A stretch of 64,000 nt of DNA from Brevibacterium oceani (GCF_013623835.1 NZ_JABKDE010000001.1:248001-312000), one strand, 5' to 3'; numbered from the stretch's first letter, positions 45,640 through 55,119 are shown. Notes: generated by a model from the letters alone, not told the origin. A program made the numbers and translations.

Positions 45640-46485
45640 GTGACTGAAGTATTTCTGTTGCTGCTCGTTGTTCTCGGAGCCGTTTTCTTCATCGGCCACC
45701 GTAAAGAGAAGCGACGTCAGCGGGAAATCCACGCTGCCGAACTCCAGCAGGTGAAGAAGACCGCCGAAGAGGATGTCACATCGTTCGGCGAAGAAGTCGC
45801 CGAACTCGACATCATCACATCGGGTGTGGATCTCGACACTGGTGGAGCGCAGGACTACAAGCAGGCGCTGGACTCCTACGACATCGCCAAGGAGACCCTC
45901 GAGAAGGTCTCCGAACCCGCTGACATCCGTCACGTCACCGAGGCGCTCGAAGACGGGCGCTACGCCGCGAAGTGCGTGCGCGCCCGCGTCGAAGGCAAGC
46001 CGCTTCCCATGCGCCGTCCGCCCTGCTTCTTCAACCCGCAGCACGGACCATCGGTCGAGGACATCGACTGGGCCCCTGCCGGCGGTCAGCTGCGCCCCGT
46101 ACCCGTGTGCGCTGCCGATGCCGAACGCGTGGCCGTCGGCGCCGATCCCATGGTGCGCAAGGTCGTCACGGCTGACGGACACACGCGCCGCGCCTATTGG
46201 GAGGCCGGCCCTGCCTACGCCGAGTACAACCGCGGCTACTTCAACTCCTACGCCGGCTCCGGCCTGCTTCCCGGCGTCCTCATGGGTGCCATGATGTTCG
46301 GCGGAATGGGCGGCGGCTGGGACGGTGCCTACGGCGGTGACATGGGAGATGGCGGCGGCGGAGACGCCGGTGGCGACATGGGCGACGGAGGTGGCGACGG
46401 CGGCTTCTTCGGCGGTGACGGAGGAGACGGCGGCGGACTCTTCGGCGGTGACGGCGGCGGACTGTTCGACGGGTTCGACTTCTGA
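45640..46485 (+). CDS. Membrane-anchored protein with a glycine/aspartate-rich tail
   Basis: 281 residues from GTG 45640 with GGGGAGG upstream. One membrane helix (2-20), a coiled-coil part (about 28-110), a conserved-looking block with CFFNPQHGPS and WAPAGGQLRPVPVC, then a tail of about 70 residues made of GDGG and GGxF repeats. Cys-containing segments could bind metal. No function is assigned. The S4 gene overlaps its last base (TGATGG). Confidence 0.6.
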   Translation: MTEVFLLLLVVLGAVFFIGHRKEKRRQREIHAAELQQVKKTAEEDVTSFGEEVAELDIITSGVDLDTGGAQDYKQALDSYDIAKETLEKVSEPADIRHVTEALEDGRYAAKCVRARVEGKPLPMRRPPCFFNPQHGPSVEDIDWAPAGGQLRPVPVCAADAERVAVGADPMVRKVVTADGHTRRAYWEAGPAYAEYNRGYFNSYAGSGLLPGVLMGAMMFGGMGGGWDGAYGGDMGDGGGGDAGGDMGDGGGDGGFFGGDGGDGGGLFGGDGGGLFDGFDF

Positions 46486-46703
46486 TGGAGACGATCGAGA
46501 TCCGCGGTGAGTCGATCAAGCTCGGTCAGCTGCTCAAACTCCACGGTGTGGCCGAACACGGTGCCATGGCCAAGGACATGATCGCCGACGGTGAGGTCAC
46601 CGTCAACGGCGAGGTCGAAACCCGCCGAGGTGCGACCATCCGTCCCGGCGACCGTATCGAAGCCCTCGGCGAAGCCTTCGAGGTGGGCGCCGAACAGGGC
46701 TGA
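46485..46703 (+). CDS. Small S4 RNA-binding domain protein (YbcJ-like)
   Basis: 72 residues consisting of one S4 domain: IKLGQLLKLHGVAEHGAMAK then VTVNGEVETRRGATIRPGD. Single-domain S4 proteins bind structured RNA such as ribosomal RNA. It is coupled to the previous gene by an overlap and followed by a strong hairpin. Confidence 0.88.
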   Translation: METIEIRGESIKLGQLLKLHGVAEHGAMAKDMIADGEVTVNGEVETRRGATIRPGDRIEALGEAFEVGAEQG

Positions 46704-46754
46704 GAAGCGCCGCTCACGTACAGAGACATATCGAGAACACAGACTTATCGAGAA

Positions 46755-46796
46755 GACAGTGGAGGGCGTCCCCGCGGGGACGCCCTCCACTTGTCT
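46755..46796. terminator. Bidirectional hairpin terminator
   Basis: GGAGGGCGTCCCC and its exact complement (46761-46788) form a 13-bp stem with a GC turn, extended outward by AGACAGT/ACTTGTCT with one bulge. It lies between convergent genes and could stop transcription from both sides. Confidence 0.75.
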
Positions 46797-46857
46797 GATG
46801 GTGATTTGCTCGTTGCTGGATGACGCAGCCGGTTGGCCGTCCGTGCCACCGGAGCGC

Positions 46858-47457
46858 TCACTCCAGTTCGGGCGCCCCCGGGGTGTCGTTCATGCCCGGA
46901 GCATCCCACAGGGCCGACCAGTTCGAGGTGTCCTCCTCGAACGGAAGCTCACCGGAGAGGATGCCCTTGACCTGGATCTCGAGCGGATTGTCCCGCTGCT
47001 TCGGACCCGACTGCACGAACGGGTAGAACGTGCCGCGCTTGTACTGGTAGACCAACGCCATGCGCCGACCGTCGGGGTGGACGAAGTACACGGTGGTGCA
47101 CAGCAGCATCGTGTCGAAGCCCTGATTGACCAGCGCCGAGTTCACGGCGTGGATGTTCGTGACGAGGTTGACCACCTCGGCGCCGGAATCCGAGACGACC
47201 TGCCAGGTGAACCCGAATCCGTCGTTCTCCTGCCGCACCGAGGCGGACGGATCGGAGCCGATGAGGGCGACGCTCTCGGACTCGGCCGACTGGAACGCGG
47301 CCCCTTCGACCTGTCGGAAGGCGACGGCGCCGACTCCGGTCGGGGTGAAGCCGGTGGCCGCCTGCAGGGTCAGTGCGGCAGGCGGCAGGGCGAAGAGGTC
47401 GTCGAGGTTGGCCCGCTTCGGTTTGGTGCGGCCGAGCAGTGCGTCGAAGAAACCCAT
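46858..47457 (-). CDS. pspAB: PspA-associated protein PspAB
   Basis: 199 residues. The start MGFFDALLGRTKPKRANLD and the block FGFTWQVV, then VVNLVTNIHAVNSAL match PspAB. It is the last gene of the block PspA, PspAA, HtpX, PspAB, a gene order described for actinobacteria (established knowledge). It is thought to help PspA-based membrane repair; no enzymatic activity is known. Confidence 0.87.
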   Translation of the reverse strand: MGFFDALLGRTKPKRANLDDLFALPPAALTLQAATGFTPTGVGAVAFRQVEGAAFQSAESESVALIGSDPSASVRQENDGFGFTWQVVSDSGAEVVNLVTNIHAVNSALVNQGFDTMLLCTTVYFVHPDGRRMALVYQYKRGTFYPFVQSGPKQRDNPLEIQVKGILSGELPFEEDTSNWSALWDAPGMNDTPGAPELE

Positions 47458-47544
47458 GGAACTCCTAGTCGGGTGGTGCTGTGGGGTGAGTGGGGGCAGA
47501 CAGCGGCGTGTTCTCGAATGCGCTGCGACCGTGTCCGTGACCGG

Positions 47545-48456
47545 TCACTCGGGGCGTGAGAGCTGGGCGGAGATCTTCGCCAGCTGATCCAGCCGCTTCT
47601 CGAGCGAGGGGTGGGTGGAGAAGAGCTGACCGAAGGCGGCCTTGCCGCTGATGGCCGGGATGAGGGCCAGATGGTTCGCCGAGGCGGATGAGCGCAGATC
47701 TTTCTCCGGGATCTTGCTCATGTCCCCGCTGAGCTTCGTCAGCGCCGATGCCAGCGTCGAGGGAGCACCGGTGAGGATCGCTGCGGCACGGTCGGCTGCG
47801 AGCTCACGATACCGGGACAATGCTCGGATGAGGACGAATGACAGCCCGTAGACGACGGCTCCGACGAGGATGAACAGCAGCTGGATAGGGATGCCGTTGT
47901 TATTGTTGTTCGACCGCCCGAAGCTCATGTAGTAGCCTGCGCGCATCATCAGCGCAGCGACCACACCGGTGACTCCGGCGACGGTCATCACGGTCACGTC
48001 GCGGTGCGCGACGTGGGAGAGTTCGTGAGCGAGGACGACCTCGACCTCGTCGCGATCGAGCTTTTCGAGCAGACCGCGGGTCACGCACACCACCGAGCGT
48101 TCGGGGGAGCGGCCGGTGGCGAAGGCGTTGGGGATCGAGGAATTCGACACCGCTACACGCGGCTTCGTCGAGTCAGCCAGCTGGCAGAGGCGGTCGACGA
48201 TCGTGTGCAGCTCCGGTGCCTCCTCGGGGGTGACCTCCCTGCCGCCCATGGCGCGCATGGCGATCTTGTCGGAGAAGTACCACTGGAAGAAGAATGCTCC
48301 GGCGCTGACGACGACGGCGAAGATCACGCCGGGGACGCTCTGGCCGAACATCCACCAGATCGCGAGGATGAGGATGACGTAGATGAGCCCGTTGAGGAAG
48401 ATCGTCCATCCCATCCGCATGGTCAGTCCGTTGTCTTTGACGAAGCGATTCTTCAT
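47545..48456 (-). CDS. htpX: Membrane zinc metalloprotease HtpX
   Basis: 303 residues from ATG 48456. Membrane helices near 14-34 and 38-58 precede the M48 catalytic site HELSH (zinc and general base) and later ELAADRAAA with the third ligand. It cuts misfolded membrane proteins. Its position between PspAA and PspAB is the conserved actinobacterial arrangement. A GAGAGGAACG stretch precedes the ATG. Confidence 0.92.
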   Translation of the reverse strand: MKNRFVKDNGLTMRMGWTIFLNGLIYVILILAIWWMFGQSVPGVIFAVVVSAGAFFFQWYFSDKIAMRAMGGREVTPEEAPELHTIVDRLCQLADSTKPRVAVSNSSIPNAFATGRSPERSVVCVTRGLLEKLDRDEVEVVLAHELSHVAHRDVTVMTVAGVTGVVAALMMRAGYYMSFGRSNNNNNGIPIQLLFILVGAVVYGLSFVLIRALSRYRELAADRAAAILTGAPSTLASALTKLSGDMSKIPEKDLRSSASANHLALIPAISGKAAFGQLFSTHPSLEKRLDQLAKISAQLSRPE

Positions 48457-48541
48457 CGTCGTTCCTCTCTGGGTATGGCAGAACCGGCCCACCGTCTCAA
48501 GCGAAGACAATGGGCCGGGTTGATCATTGCGGTATTCGGTT

Positions 48542-48826
48542 TCAGGCCGGGTCCGGGATGAAGCCCTCGCCCGTGAGCAGCTCGGCGATCTCGGCCAAGG
48601 TGGCATCGACGAACGGGATGACCACATCGGAGGAACCGAGGTAGTCGTCGGCGACCGGCTGGCCGTTGGCCGTGACGTAGTCGTGCAGGGCGTTCAGCGC
48701 GGTGCGGGCGGCTTCTTCGTTCCCGGCGTTCACGGCATCCTCGACCTGATTGTCGTACTTCTGCAGCAGGTCCTGGTCGACGTGGGCGACGTCGAACTGT
48801 CCTTCGCCCATGATGCGGATGATCAT
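48542..48826 (-). CDS. pspAA: PspA-associated protein PspAA
   Basis: 94 residues starting MIIRIMGEGQFDV, the PspAA signature, with a conserved acidic C-terminal half (LTGEGFIPDP). The start overlaps the pspA stop by 4 bases (ATGA), so the two are translationally coupled. It is a partner of PspA in actinobacteria. Confidence 0.9.
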   Translation of the reverse strand: MIIRIMGEGQFDVAHVDQDLLQKYDNQVEDAVNAGNEEAARTALNALHDYVTANGQPVADDYLGSSDVVIPFVDATLAEIAELLTGEGFIPDPA

Positions 48827-49572
48827 TGCTGATCCTCGCCTTCGAGCGACTTCTGATCCTGCTTCTCGGAGCCGGCCGGCAGGGACTCGCGCATCCGCTG
48901 CAGTTCCATCTCCACGTCGTTGTCGCTGGAGAGCGAATCGAGCTGTGCGGTGATGTCGTCCTTCTGGGTGCCCGTGACATCGTCGAGGGCACCGGAGGCG
49001 AGCAGTTCGTCGACGGCACCGGCACGTGCCTGCAGAGACGCGGTCTTGTCCTCGGCGCGCTGGACGGCCATTCCGACATCGCCGAGCTCTTCGGAGATGC
49101 CCGAGAACGCTTCGCCGATCTTGGTCTGTGCGTCGGCTGCGTTGTAGGTCGCCTTGAGGGTCTCCTTCTTCGTGCGGAAGGCGTCGACCTTGGCCTGCAG
49201 GCGCTGCGAGGCGAGGGTGAGCTTCTGCTCTTCGCCCTGCAGTCCCTCGTGCTGGCTCTGCAGATCGGTGATCTGCTGGGTGAGTCCGGACTTGCGGGTC
49301 AGGGCCTCGCGGGCGAGGTCCTCACGGCCGATCTCCATGGCTTTCTGCGCCTGACCGGAGAGCTTGTTCTGCTGCTGTTCGAGCTGGTTGATCTGCAGCT
49401 CGAGACGCTTGCGACTGGTGGCGACATCGGCAACACCGCGGCGGACCTTCTGCAGCAGCTCGAGCTGCTTCTGGTACGAATAGTCAAGGGTTTCGTTGGG
49501 GTTCTCGGCCTTGTCCAGAGCCTTGTTGGCTTTGGCACCGAAGATCGTCGCGATCCGTTGGAAGATACTCAT
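48823..49572 (-). CDS. pspA: PspA/IM30 family membrane-stress protein
   Basis: 249 residues from ATG 49572. Almost entirely helical coiled coil: MSIFQRIATIFGAKANKALD forms the membrane-binding helix, followed by LDYSYQKQLELLQKVRRGVA and further heptads to about residue 215, then a short acidic tail. It polymerises on damaged membranes. It is the first gene of the Psp operon; TAGTTC near 49660 is a possible -10. Confidence 0.95.
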   Translation of the reverse strand: MSIFQRIATIFGAKANKALDKAENPNETLDYSYQKQLELLQKVRRGVADVATSRKRLELQINQLEQQQNKLSGQAQKAMEIGREDLAREALTRKSGLTQQITDLQSQHEGLQGEEQKLTLASQRLQAKVDAFRTKKETLKATYNAADAQTKIGEAFSGISEELGDVGMAVQRAEDKTASLQARAGAVDELLASGALDDVTGTQKDDITAQLDSLSSDNDVEMELQRMRESLPAGSEKQDQKSLEGEDQQ

Positions 49573-49740
49573 CCGTAGTCGACTCCTGCATTGGTTTGAC
49601 CCGACGTTGCCAACCCGATCCACTCCGGTCCGGAGATTCTCGGCCAACACCGCCGCGAACTATCGCTCTTCAGTCTACTGAGAAAGGCTGATAGTTTGCC
49701 AGACGCCGGGTACGAGAACGAAGAGATCGACGATTGCCCG

Positions 49741-50028
49741 TCAGGGTGCGAAGAGACGCGAGTTCGCGGTTTCGACCTCGGTGTATTGACGGGCCGCGGT
49801 CGTCAGCGCTCCGTGGACCGAGTCGAGGGATTCGATGAGCTGCTTCTGCGCATCCTTCCACTGGTTGATCACGGCTTGGAAGTTCTGTGCTGCGGCTCCG
49901 CGCCAGCATTCCTGCAGCGCGAGCAGGTTGCGCATCATCGTGTCGGACTCGGAAACGAGATTGCGTGATGTTCCGGCTGCGGTGCTGGCGGCGGACTGGA
50001 CGCGTTCGGCGTCGACTTCGAAACTCAT
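49741..50028 (-). CDS. WXG100-family type VII secretion substrate
   Basis: 95 residues from ATG 50028. Helical hairpin with the turn WRG in ECWRGAAAQNF (residue about 41) and a C-terminal YTEVETANSRLF segment close to the YxxxD/E secretion signal. Such proteins are exported by ESX/type VII systems as dimers. No ESX machinery gene is in the window. It lies between htrA and pspA and has its own promoter region (50029-50121). Confidence 0.85.
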   Translation of the reverse strand: MSFEVDAERVQSAASTAAGTSRNLVSESDTMMRNLLALQECWRGAAAQNFQAVINQWKDAQKQLIESLDSVHGALTTAARQYTEVETANSRLFAP

Positions 50029-50121
50029 GATCACTCCTGTTCGTCGGAAACCTCCCGCCGCGGTCGGGTGGGATGGCGCCAGTCTCGGAGTCTGCTCGGA
50101 GTGTGGGCAAGGGCAGAGGAA

Positions 50122-50156
50122 GAGGGTGTGGACAGCGTTCGGCTGTCCACACCCTC
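50122..50156 (-). terminator. Hairpin downstream of the htrA-like gene
   Basis: A perfect 15-bp stem (GAGGGTGTGGACAGC, 50122-50136, with 50142-50156) has a five-base loop. On the minus strand a TTCCTCT run follows. It separates the htrA-like gene from the WXG100 gene; the rest of 50029-50258 holds no gene. Confidence 0.72.
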
Positions 50157-50258
50157 CATGCGATCGAGTCGCAGCGGTGTCCCCAGGCTCCAACGTCCGA
50201 GTCCCGGAGCGTCCCGTTGCCCGCCGGCTGGAGCCTGCGTGTCTGCTGCGCTGCGTGC

Positions 50259-52427
50259 CTACTTCAGCACGAGCGTGACGTCGACCTTCTGCTCCTGTCC
50301 GCCGCGCACCACGGTGACCTCGACGGGTTTGTTCACCGGCTGAGCCCGGACGAGGGCGCGCAGCGCAATTGCGTTGTTCACCTTGGTCCCACCCACGGCG
50401 ACGATGTCATCGCCGTCCTTGATGCCGGCCTTGGCGGCAGGCGAACCGCCCTGGACCGACTGCACCTTCGCGCTGCCCTGGCTGATGCCTCCGTTGTTGA
50501 TGTGCCCGTCCGTGAGCGTGATGCCGAGGAACGGGTGCAGTGCCTTGCCGTTGGCGATGAGCTGATCGGCGATCATCACTGCTTGGTTGGCAGGGATCGC
50601 GAAGCCGATGCCGATCGAGCCGGACTGTTCGCCCTCTCCGGCCTGGCTGAGCGAGGCGGCGGCCGAGTTGACGCCGATGAACTCGCCGTTGCCGTCGACG
50701 AGCGGGCCACCGGAGTTGCCCGGGTTGATCGCCGCATCGGTCTGGATGGCGTTCGTGATCGTGAGCTCCTTCTCCTGCGAGCTCGCGTCCTCGCCGATGT
50801 TCTCCGTGGACACCGGCCGGTCGAGTGCGGACACGATGCCCGTGGTCACGGAGTCGGCCAGGCCCAGCGGGTTGCCCAAGGCCATCACCGGGTCGCCCAC
50901 CGTGAGCTTCTTCGAATCGCCCACGGTCAGCGGCTTGACCTCGTCTGGGACCTGCTCGATCTTGATGATGGCGATGTCCGTGGACGGGTCGCGGCCGACG
51001 ATCTCGGCCTTCGTCGTCTCGCCGTTCTTCATGGTCACGGAGATCTCGCCGCCGGGAGTGTCAGCGGGTGCGACGACGTGGTTGTTCGTGATGACGTGGC
51101 CCTGATCGTCATAGAGAGCGCCCGAGCCCAGGCCCTGGACCTGGCCGTTGGTGCCGACCTGGATCGACATCACACTCCCCGAGGTGTTCTTCGCGACCTG
51201 AGTCCAGTCCGGAGTCTCGATCGTCTGCTCGGCGACTTTGCGCGGCTCTTCGCCCTGCAGAGCCGACATCGCATAGTTCCCGCCGAAGGCGAGCCCACCG
51301 CCGAGCAGGGCGGCAATGGCCGCGATCGCGATCGTCGCGCCCCAGCCGGGTCCCTTCTTCCCTCGCCGAGGCGGCTGTTCGGATCCGTAGGGGCCGTAGC
51401 CCGGTGCGCCGAAGGTTCCTGGTTCGCCGGGGGTGCCCGGGCCGCCCGGGCCGCCTTGTCCGCCAGGCGCCCCGGGACCGATGGGACCGCCGGGGGCTCC
51501 GGCACCGCCGGGTCCCTGTTGGGACCCCACTGCAGTCGGCTGAGACCCGATGGCCGAGGGAGAGGAGCCAGCGGCGTACACCTGCTGAGAGCCGGGACCC
51601 GGCTGCTGAACACCCGGCTGCTGAGTACCAGGTTGCTGAGCGCCTGGTTGTTGGGCACCCGGTGAGGCATAGGACGAGTTCGAGTAGGCGTATCCGGCTC
51701 CCGCTCCTGCAGCGCTCGCTGCTCCGGCGGCACCAGCGCCCGCGGCGGTGTGGGGCTGCGAACCACCGGGCTGCCGCGATGCACCGGGCTGCTGTGAACC
51801 GCCGGCGTACGGAAAGGCGCCGGAGTGCTGGGGCCCGGGGAAATTCTGCTGTGCTCCGCCGGCATACGGTCGAGACCCGCCCTGCTGAGCGCCAGACTGT
51901 TGGTCTCCCTGTCGAGCGCCGGACTGGAAGTCCCTCTGCTGACCATTCGGCTGATACGGCTGATGCGGCGACGACTGCTGTGGCTGACCTTGCTGACCCG
52001 ACTGACCCTCGCGTCCGGCGAAACCGTCCACAGGATTCTGTGCCCGAGTGGGCTGTCCGGAGGCGGACTGGCTCTCCTGCCGCGGGTATCCGTGCTGCGC
52101 CGACGAGGCGGAATCGGGGCGTCGTTCTGGTGGTGCGACCGGCGGGCTGACGCGAGCAGGACCGTTCGACTGCGGATGTGAGGCGGTGGGGAAGGTGCGC
52201 GGAACCTCCGGGGATTGGCTGCGATAGCCCCCGCCCGTCGGACCGCGACGACCCGCGGTCGAGGAGTCGCGGCCCTCAGCCGAGGAATCACGGTCCTCGT
52301 CAGACGAACCAGCGCCCGTCGCCGAGGCGTCGCGACCGTCCTCCTGATTCGGGAACGGGCGGTGGTCGTCGTCTCCGTGCCGTCCTCGACCGCGGGACGG
52401 GCCCTGGGGATTGCTGTTCTCGCTCAT
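50259..52427 (-). CDS. Membrane-anchored HtrA/PepD-type serine protease with PDZ domain
   Basis: 722 residues. Residues 1-355 are a cytoplasmic low-complexity region rich in Gln, Gly, Pro and Ser, with QQPGAQQPGTQQPGVQQPG-type repeats and a collagen-like part (305-342). One membrane helix (about 362-383) leads to a trypsin-like domain with His450 (TNNHVV), Asp484 (STDIAII) and Ser572 (GNSGGP), then a PDZ domain (about 630-722). The N-terminus is far longer than in mycobacterial PepD. It overlaps the upstream kinase gene by 4 bases, as in the MprA-MprB-PepD arrangement. Confidence 0.92.
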   Translation of the reverse strand: MSENSNPQGPSRGRGRHGDDDHRPFPNQEDGRDASATGAGSSDEDRDSSAEGRDSSTAGRRGPTGGGYRSQSPEVPRTFPTASHPQSNGPARVSPPVAPPERRPDSASSAQHGYPRQESQSASGQPTRAQNPVDGFAGREGQSGQQGQPQQSSPHQPYQPNGQQRDFQSGARQGDQQSGAQQGGSRPYAGGAQQNFPGPQHSGAFPYAGGSQQPGASRQPGGSQPHTAAGAGAAGAASAAGAGAGYAYSNSSYASPGAQQPGAQQPGTQQPGVQQPGPGSQQVYAAGSSPSAIGSQPTAVGSQQGPGGAGAPGGPIGPGAPGGQGGPGGPGTPGEPGTFGAPGYGPYGSEQPPRRGKKGPGWGATIAIAAIAALLGGGLAFGGNYAMSALQGEEPRKVAEQTIETPDWTQVAKNTSGSVMSIQVGTNGQVQGLGSGALYDDQGHVITNNHVVAPADTPGGEISVTMKNGETTKAEIVGRDPSTDIAIIKIEQVPDEVKPLTVGDSKKLTVGDPVMALGNPLGLADSVTTGIVSALDRPVSTENIGEDASSQEKELTITNAIQTDAAINPGNSGGPLVDGNGEFIGVNSAAASLSQAGEGEQSGSIGIGFAIPANQAVMIADQLIANGKALHPFLGITLTDGHINNGGISQGSAKVQSVQGGSPAAKAGIKDGDDIVAVGGTKVNNAIALRALVRAQPVNKPVEVTVVRGGQEQKVDVTLVLK

Positions 52428-54253
52428 CGATCGTCCTTTCGTATGTCCGCATCGGTCTCGGCGGTTTCGGAGATGGGCAGATCGATGCGGAACGTCGCAC
52501 CGCCGCCTTCGGTTTCGTGTACGGAGATCGCGCCGTGGTGATTCTCCACGATCGCCTTGACGATCGACAGACCCAGACCGGATCCGCCGGTGTCCCTGGT
52601 CCGGGAGACGTCGAGACGGTAGAAGCGCTCGAAGATCCGCGGCACCACCGCGGGGTCGATGCCGTCGCCGTGGTCCCTGACCTCGAAGCGGACACGACCA
52701 TTGGGGAAGCCGCGCAGGGAATCATCGACGGTGATCGAACCCGCCGCGGTCACGTCTGGGACGATGCCGGCCGGCTCCTTAGCGTCCGCCTGATCGTTCC
52801 CGGCGGAGTCACCTCGGCGGAAGATGCGGACGCCACCGGTGACGAAACCGCGCTCACGGCTCTTCTCCTTTGCCCCGTTCTTCGCTCCGGTGCGACCGTT
52901 CTGACCTTTCGCCTGTGGGTCACGGCCCTCACCGGACTCCGCGGAATCGGCACCGGGGTCCTCGGGCATCCCGACGACGCCGACGGCGAATTCGATCGCC
53001 GTGTTCTCGGGGGTGTGGCGCACAGCATTGCCCGCGAGGTTGACGATGACCTGGCGGATCTTCGATTCGGATCCGCGGATCATCGGCACCGGCTGGGCGT
53101 CCTCACCGTCGAGTCCGATGAAGCTGATGTCGCGATCGGGGGCCTGAGCCGCAGCATCGGCGGCGGCATCGCGGACGACCTTGTGCAGGTCGATCGGGCC
53201 GATCTCGGCGGGACGCTGTTCGTCGAGTCGGGCGAGCACGACGAGGTCGTCGACGAGTACGCCCATGCGCTTGGCCTCGGACTCCATCCGCTCCATGGCG
53301 TTGCCGATGTCCGCTTCCTTCGTGATCGCACCCTGCCGGTAGAGCTCGGCATAGCCGCGGATCGTCACCAGCGGGGTGCGCAGCTCGTGCGAGGCGTCGG
53401 AGACGAACTGGCGGATGCGCTTCTCCGACCTCGTCTGACCGTCGAAGGAGTCCTCGATGCGTCCGAGCATGGTGTTCAGTGCCGCCGACAGTCGCCCGAG
53501 TTCGGTGTTGCGCGGATAGCTGGGTACGCGTTGCGACAGGTCGCCGGCGGCGATCCGCGAGGCGGTCTTCTCGATGTCGCGCAGGGGTCTGAACGTGTTG
53601 TTGATCGCCCAATAGCCGACGCCCGCGACCATCGCCAGGGCCAGCAGGCCGATGCCGATCATCGTATTGCGGGCGCGTTCGTTGATGTTGTCGACCTCGC
53701 GGTCGAAGGGCACCGCAATGGACACGAGCACGTCGGTGTTCTTCACCTTCATCGCTCGGGCCCGCCACTGGGAGTTCGTGCCGGCTACAGTGAAGGGTTC
53801 ACCGCCGCGAGCATAGACTTCCTTCTCATCGATCTTCGGCAGGATCGGTTGGTTCTCCGGCTCCGGGGCGACAGGATCGCGGATCGCTTCCCCGTCGGTG
53901 TTGTAGAACTGCACATAGAAGCCTCCGGGCAACAGGCTCTTGAGCTGGTCCCAGGAATTCGAATCGATCGTCGTCGACGACGGAGCATCCTCGGTGTCCT
54001 CGGAATCGTCCCCGGACTGGAGCTCGGCCGGCTGGAACACATCACGATAGGCCTGCTTGGCCAGGGTCTCGGACGCACTGATGAGTCGTTCATCGGTGCG
54101 TTGGACGAGACTGTCGCGAAGGTTCTCCAACACCCATGCGCTCGTCCCGGTGAGGACGAGCAGCATGAGGAGCATCATGATGGCCAGCAGCTTGGTGGTC
54201 AGCGACCATTCTTCCCAGAAGCCGGGGCGGGAGGGACGGGATTCTTTTGCCAC
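52424..54253 (-). CDS. Sensor histidine kinase (MprB-like) with an insertion in the ATPase domain
   Basis: 609 residues from GTG 54253. Membrane helices at about 21-42 and 197-217 enclose an extracytoplasmic sensor domain; a HAMP domain follows (220-272). His289 lies in SDASHELRTP. N box NLAGNAVRHTP (405-415), G1 DHGDGI (527-532) and G2 GGSGLGLSI (556-564) are present. Between N box and G1 is an insertion of about 78 residues, charged and low-complexity (GEGRDPQAKGQNGRTGAKNG). It should signal envelope stress to the response regulator 30 bases upstream. Confidence 0.9.
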   Translation of the reverse strand: MAKESRPSRPGFWEEWSLTTKLLAIMMLLMLLVLTGTSAWVLENLRDSLVQRTDERLISASETLAKQAYRDVFQPAELQSGDDSEDTEDAPSSTTIDSNSWDQLKSLLPGGFYVQFYNTDGEAIRDPVAPEPENQPILPKIDEKEVYARGGEPFTVAGTNSQWRARAMKVKNTDVLVSIAVPFDREVDNINERARNTMIGIGLLALAMVAGVGYWAINNTFRPLRDIEKTASRIAAGDLSQRVPSYPRNTELGRLSAALNTMLGRIEDSFDGQTRSEKRIRQFVSDASHELRTPLVTIRGYAELYRQGAITKEADIGNAMERMESEAKRMGVLVDDLVVLARLDEQRPAEIGPIDLHKVVRDAAADAAAQAPDRDISFIGLDGEDAQPVPMIRGSESKIRQVIVNLAGNAVRHTPENTAIEFAVGVVGMPEDPGADSAESGEGRDPQAKGQNGRTGAKNGAKEKSRERGFVTGGVRIFRRGDSAGNDQADAKEPAGIVPDVTAAGSITVDDSLRGFPNGRVRFEVRDHGDGIDPAVVPRIFERFYRLDVSRTRDTGGSGLGLSIVKAIVENHHGAISVHETEGGGATFRIDLPISETAETDADIRKDDR

Positions 54254-54283
54254 GTAGGTAATCTATCGCCCTTGCTTGGACGA

Positions 54284-55042
54284 CTACTTGGATTCCGGTG
54301 TGCGCAGCATGTAGCCGACCCCGCGCTTGGTCTGGATCATCGGGGTCCACTCCATCTCGACGGGGTGGCCGGCGGCGTCCGTCTCCGGGGTGACGTCGAT
54401 CTTGCGACGCAGGTAGGAGATGTAGGACTCGACGATGCCGGTGTCGCCGCCGAAGTCGTATTCCCACACGTGGTCGAGGATCTGCGACTTCGACAGCACC
54501 CGGTTGGTGTTGAGCATGAGGTAGCGCAGCAGCTTGAACTCGGTGGGGGAGAGGTCGATGAGGATGCCGGAGCGGCGGACCTCGTGCGTGTCGTCGTCGA
54601 GTTCGAGGTCGCCCGCCACGATGACGGCGTTCTCCTCGTCCTCGAGGCTGTGCGTGCGGCGGAGGACGGCGCGGATGCGGGCGACGACCTCTTCGAGGCT
54701 GAAGGGCTTCGTCACATAGTCATCGCCGCCGACGGTCAGCCCGGTGATCTTGTCCGACGTGTCATCCCGGGCAGTGAGGAACACGACCGGAGCGTTCATG
54801 CCGATCTGGCGCAGACGGCGGGTGACGGTGAAGCCGTCCATGTCGGGCAGCATGACGTCGAGGACGAGGAGGTCGACATCGGTCTGTTCGGCCAGACGCA
54901 GGGCCTCGGCGCCGTTGGCGGCCGAGACGACGTCGAAGCCGGCGAAGCGGAGGCTGGTGGACAGGAGTTCGCGGATATTGGGCTCATCATCGACAACGAG
55001 CAGGGTGGCTTCGATGTCGGCGTCGTTCTGTGCTGTAGTCAT
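54284..55042 (-). CDS. OmpR-family response regulator (MprA-like)
   Basis: 252 residues from ATG 55042. Receiver domain with VVDDEPN, phosphoacceptor Asp62 in LVLDVMLPD and Lys in DYVTKPFS; winged-helix domain with LSPTEFKLLRYLM and IVESYISYLRRKID. It heads the operon with the kinase and the HtrA-like protease, as MprA does. Two CTCTCAGGAAAG repeats lie upstream and may be its own binding sites. Confidence 0.92.
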   Translation of the reverse strand: MTTAQNDADIEATLLVVDDEPNIRELLSTSLRFAGFDVVSAANGAEALRLAEQTDVDLLVLDVMLPDMDGFTVTRRLRQIGMNAPVVFLTARDDTSDKITGLTVGGDDYVTKPFSLEEVVARIRAVLRRTHSLEDEENAVIVAGDLELDDDTHEVRRSGILIDLSPTEFKLLRYLMLNTNRVLSKSQILDHVWEYDFGGDTGIVESYISYLRRKIDVTPETDAAGHPVEMEWTPMIQTKRGVGYMLRTPESK

Positions 55043-55119
55043 GGCTCCAGTCTGGGCGCCATTTCTGGGAGTCAACTGGAAGTCAGCTGAATGCCAATGT
55101 GACATGTATCACGATAAAA

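Noticed and set aside
52178..55090. 970-residue plus-strand frame
   Set aside because: It is fully antisense to the histidine kinase and response regulator, both of which have complete motifs; high GC creates long shadow frames.
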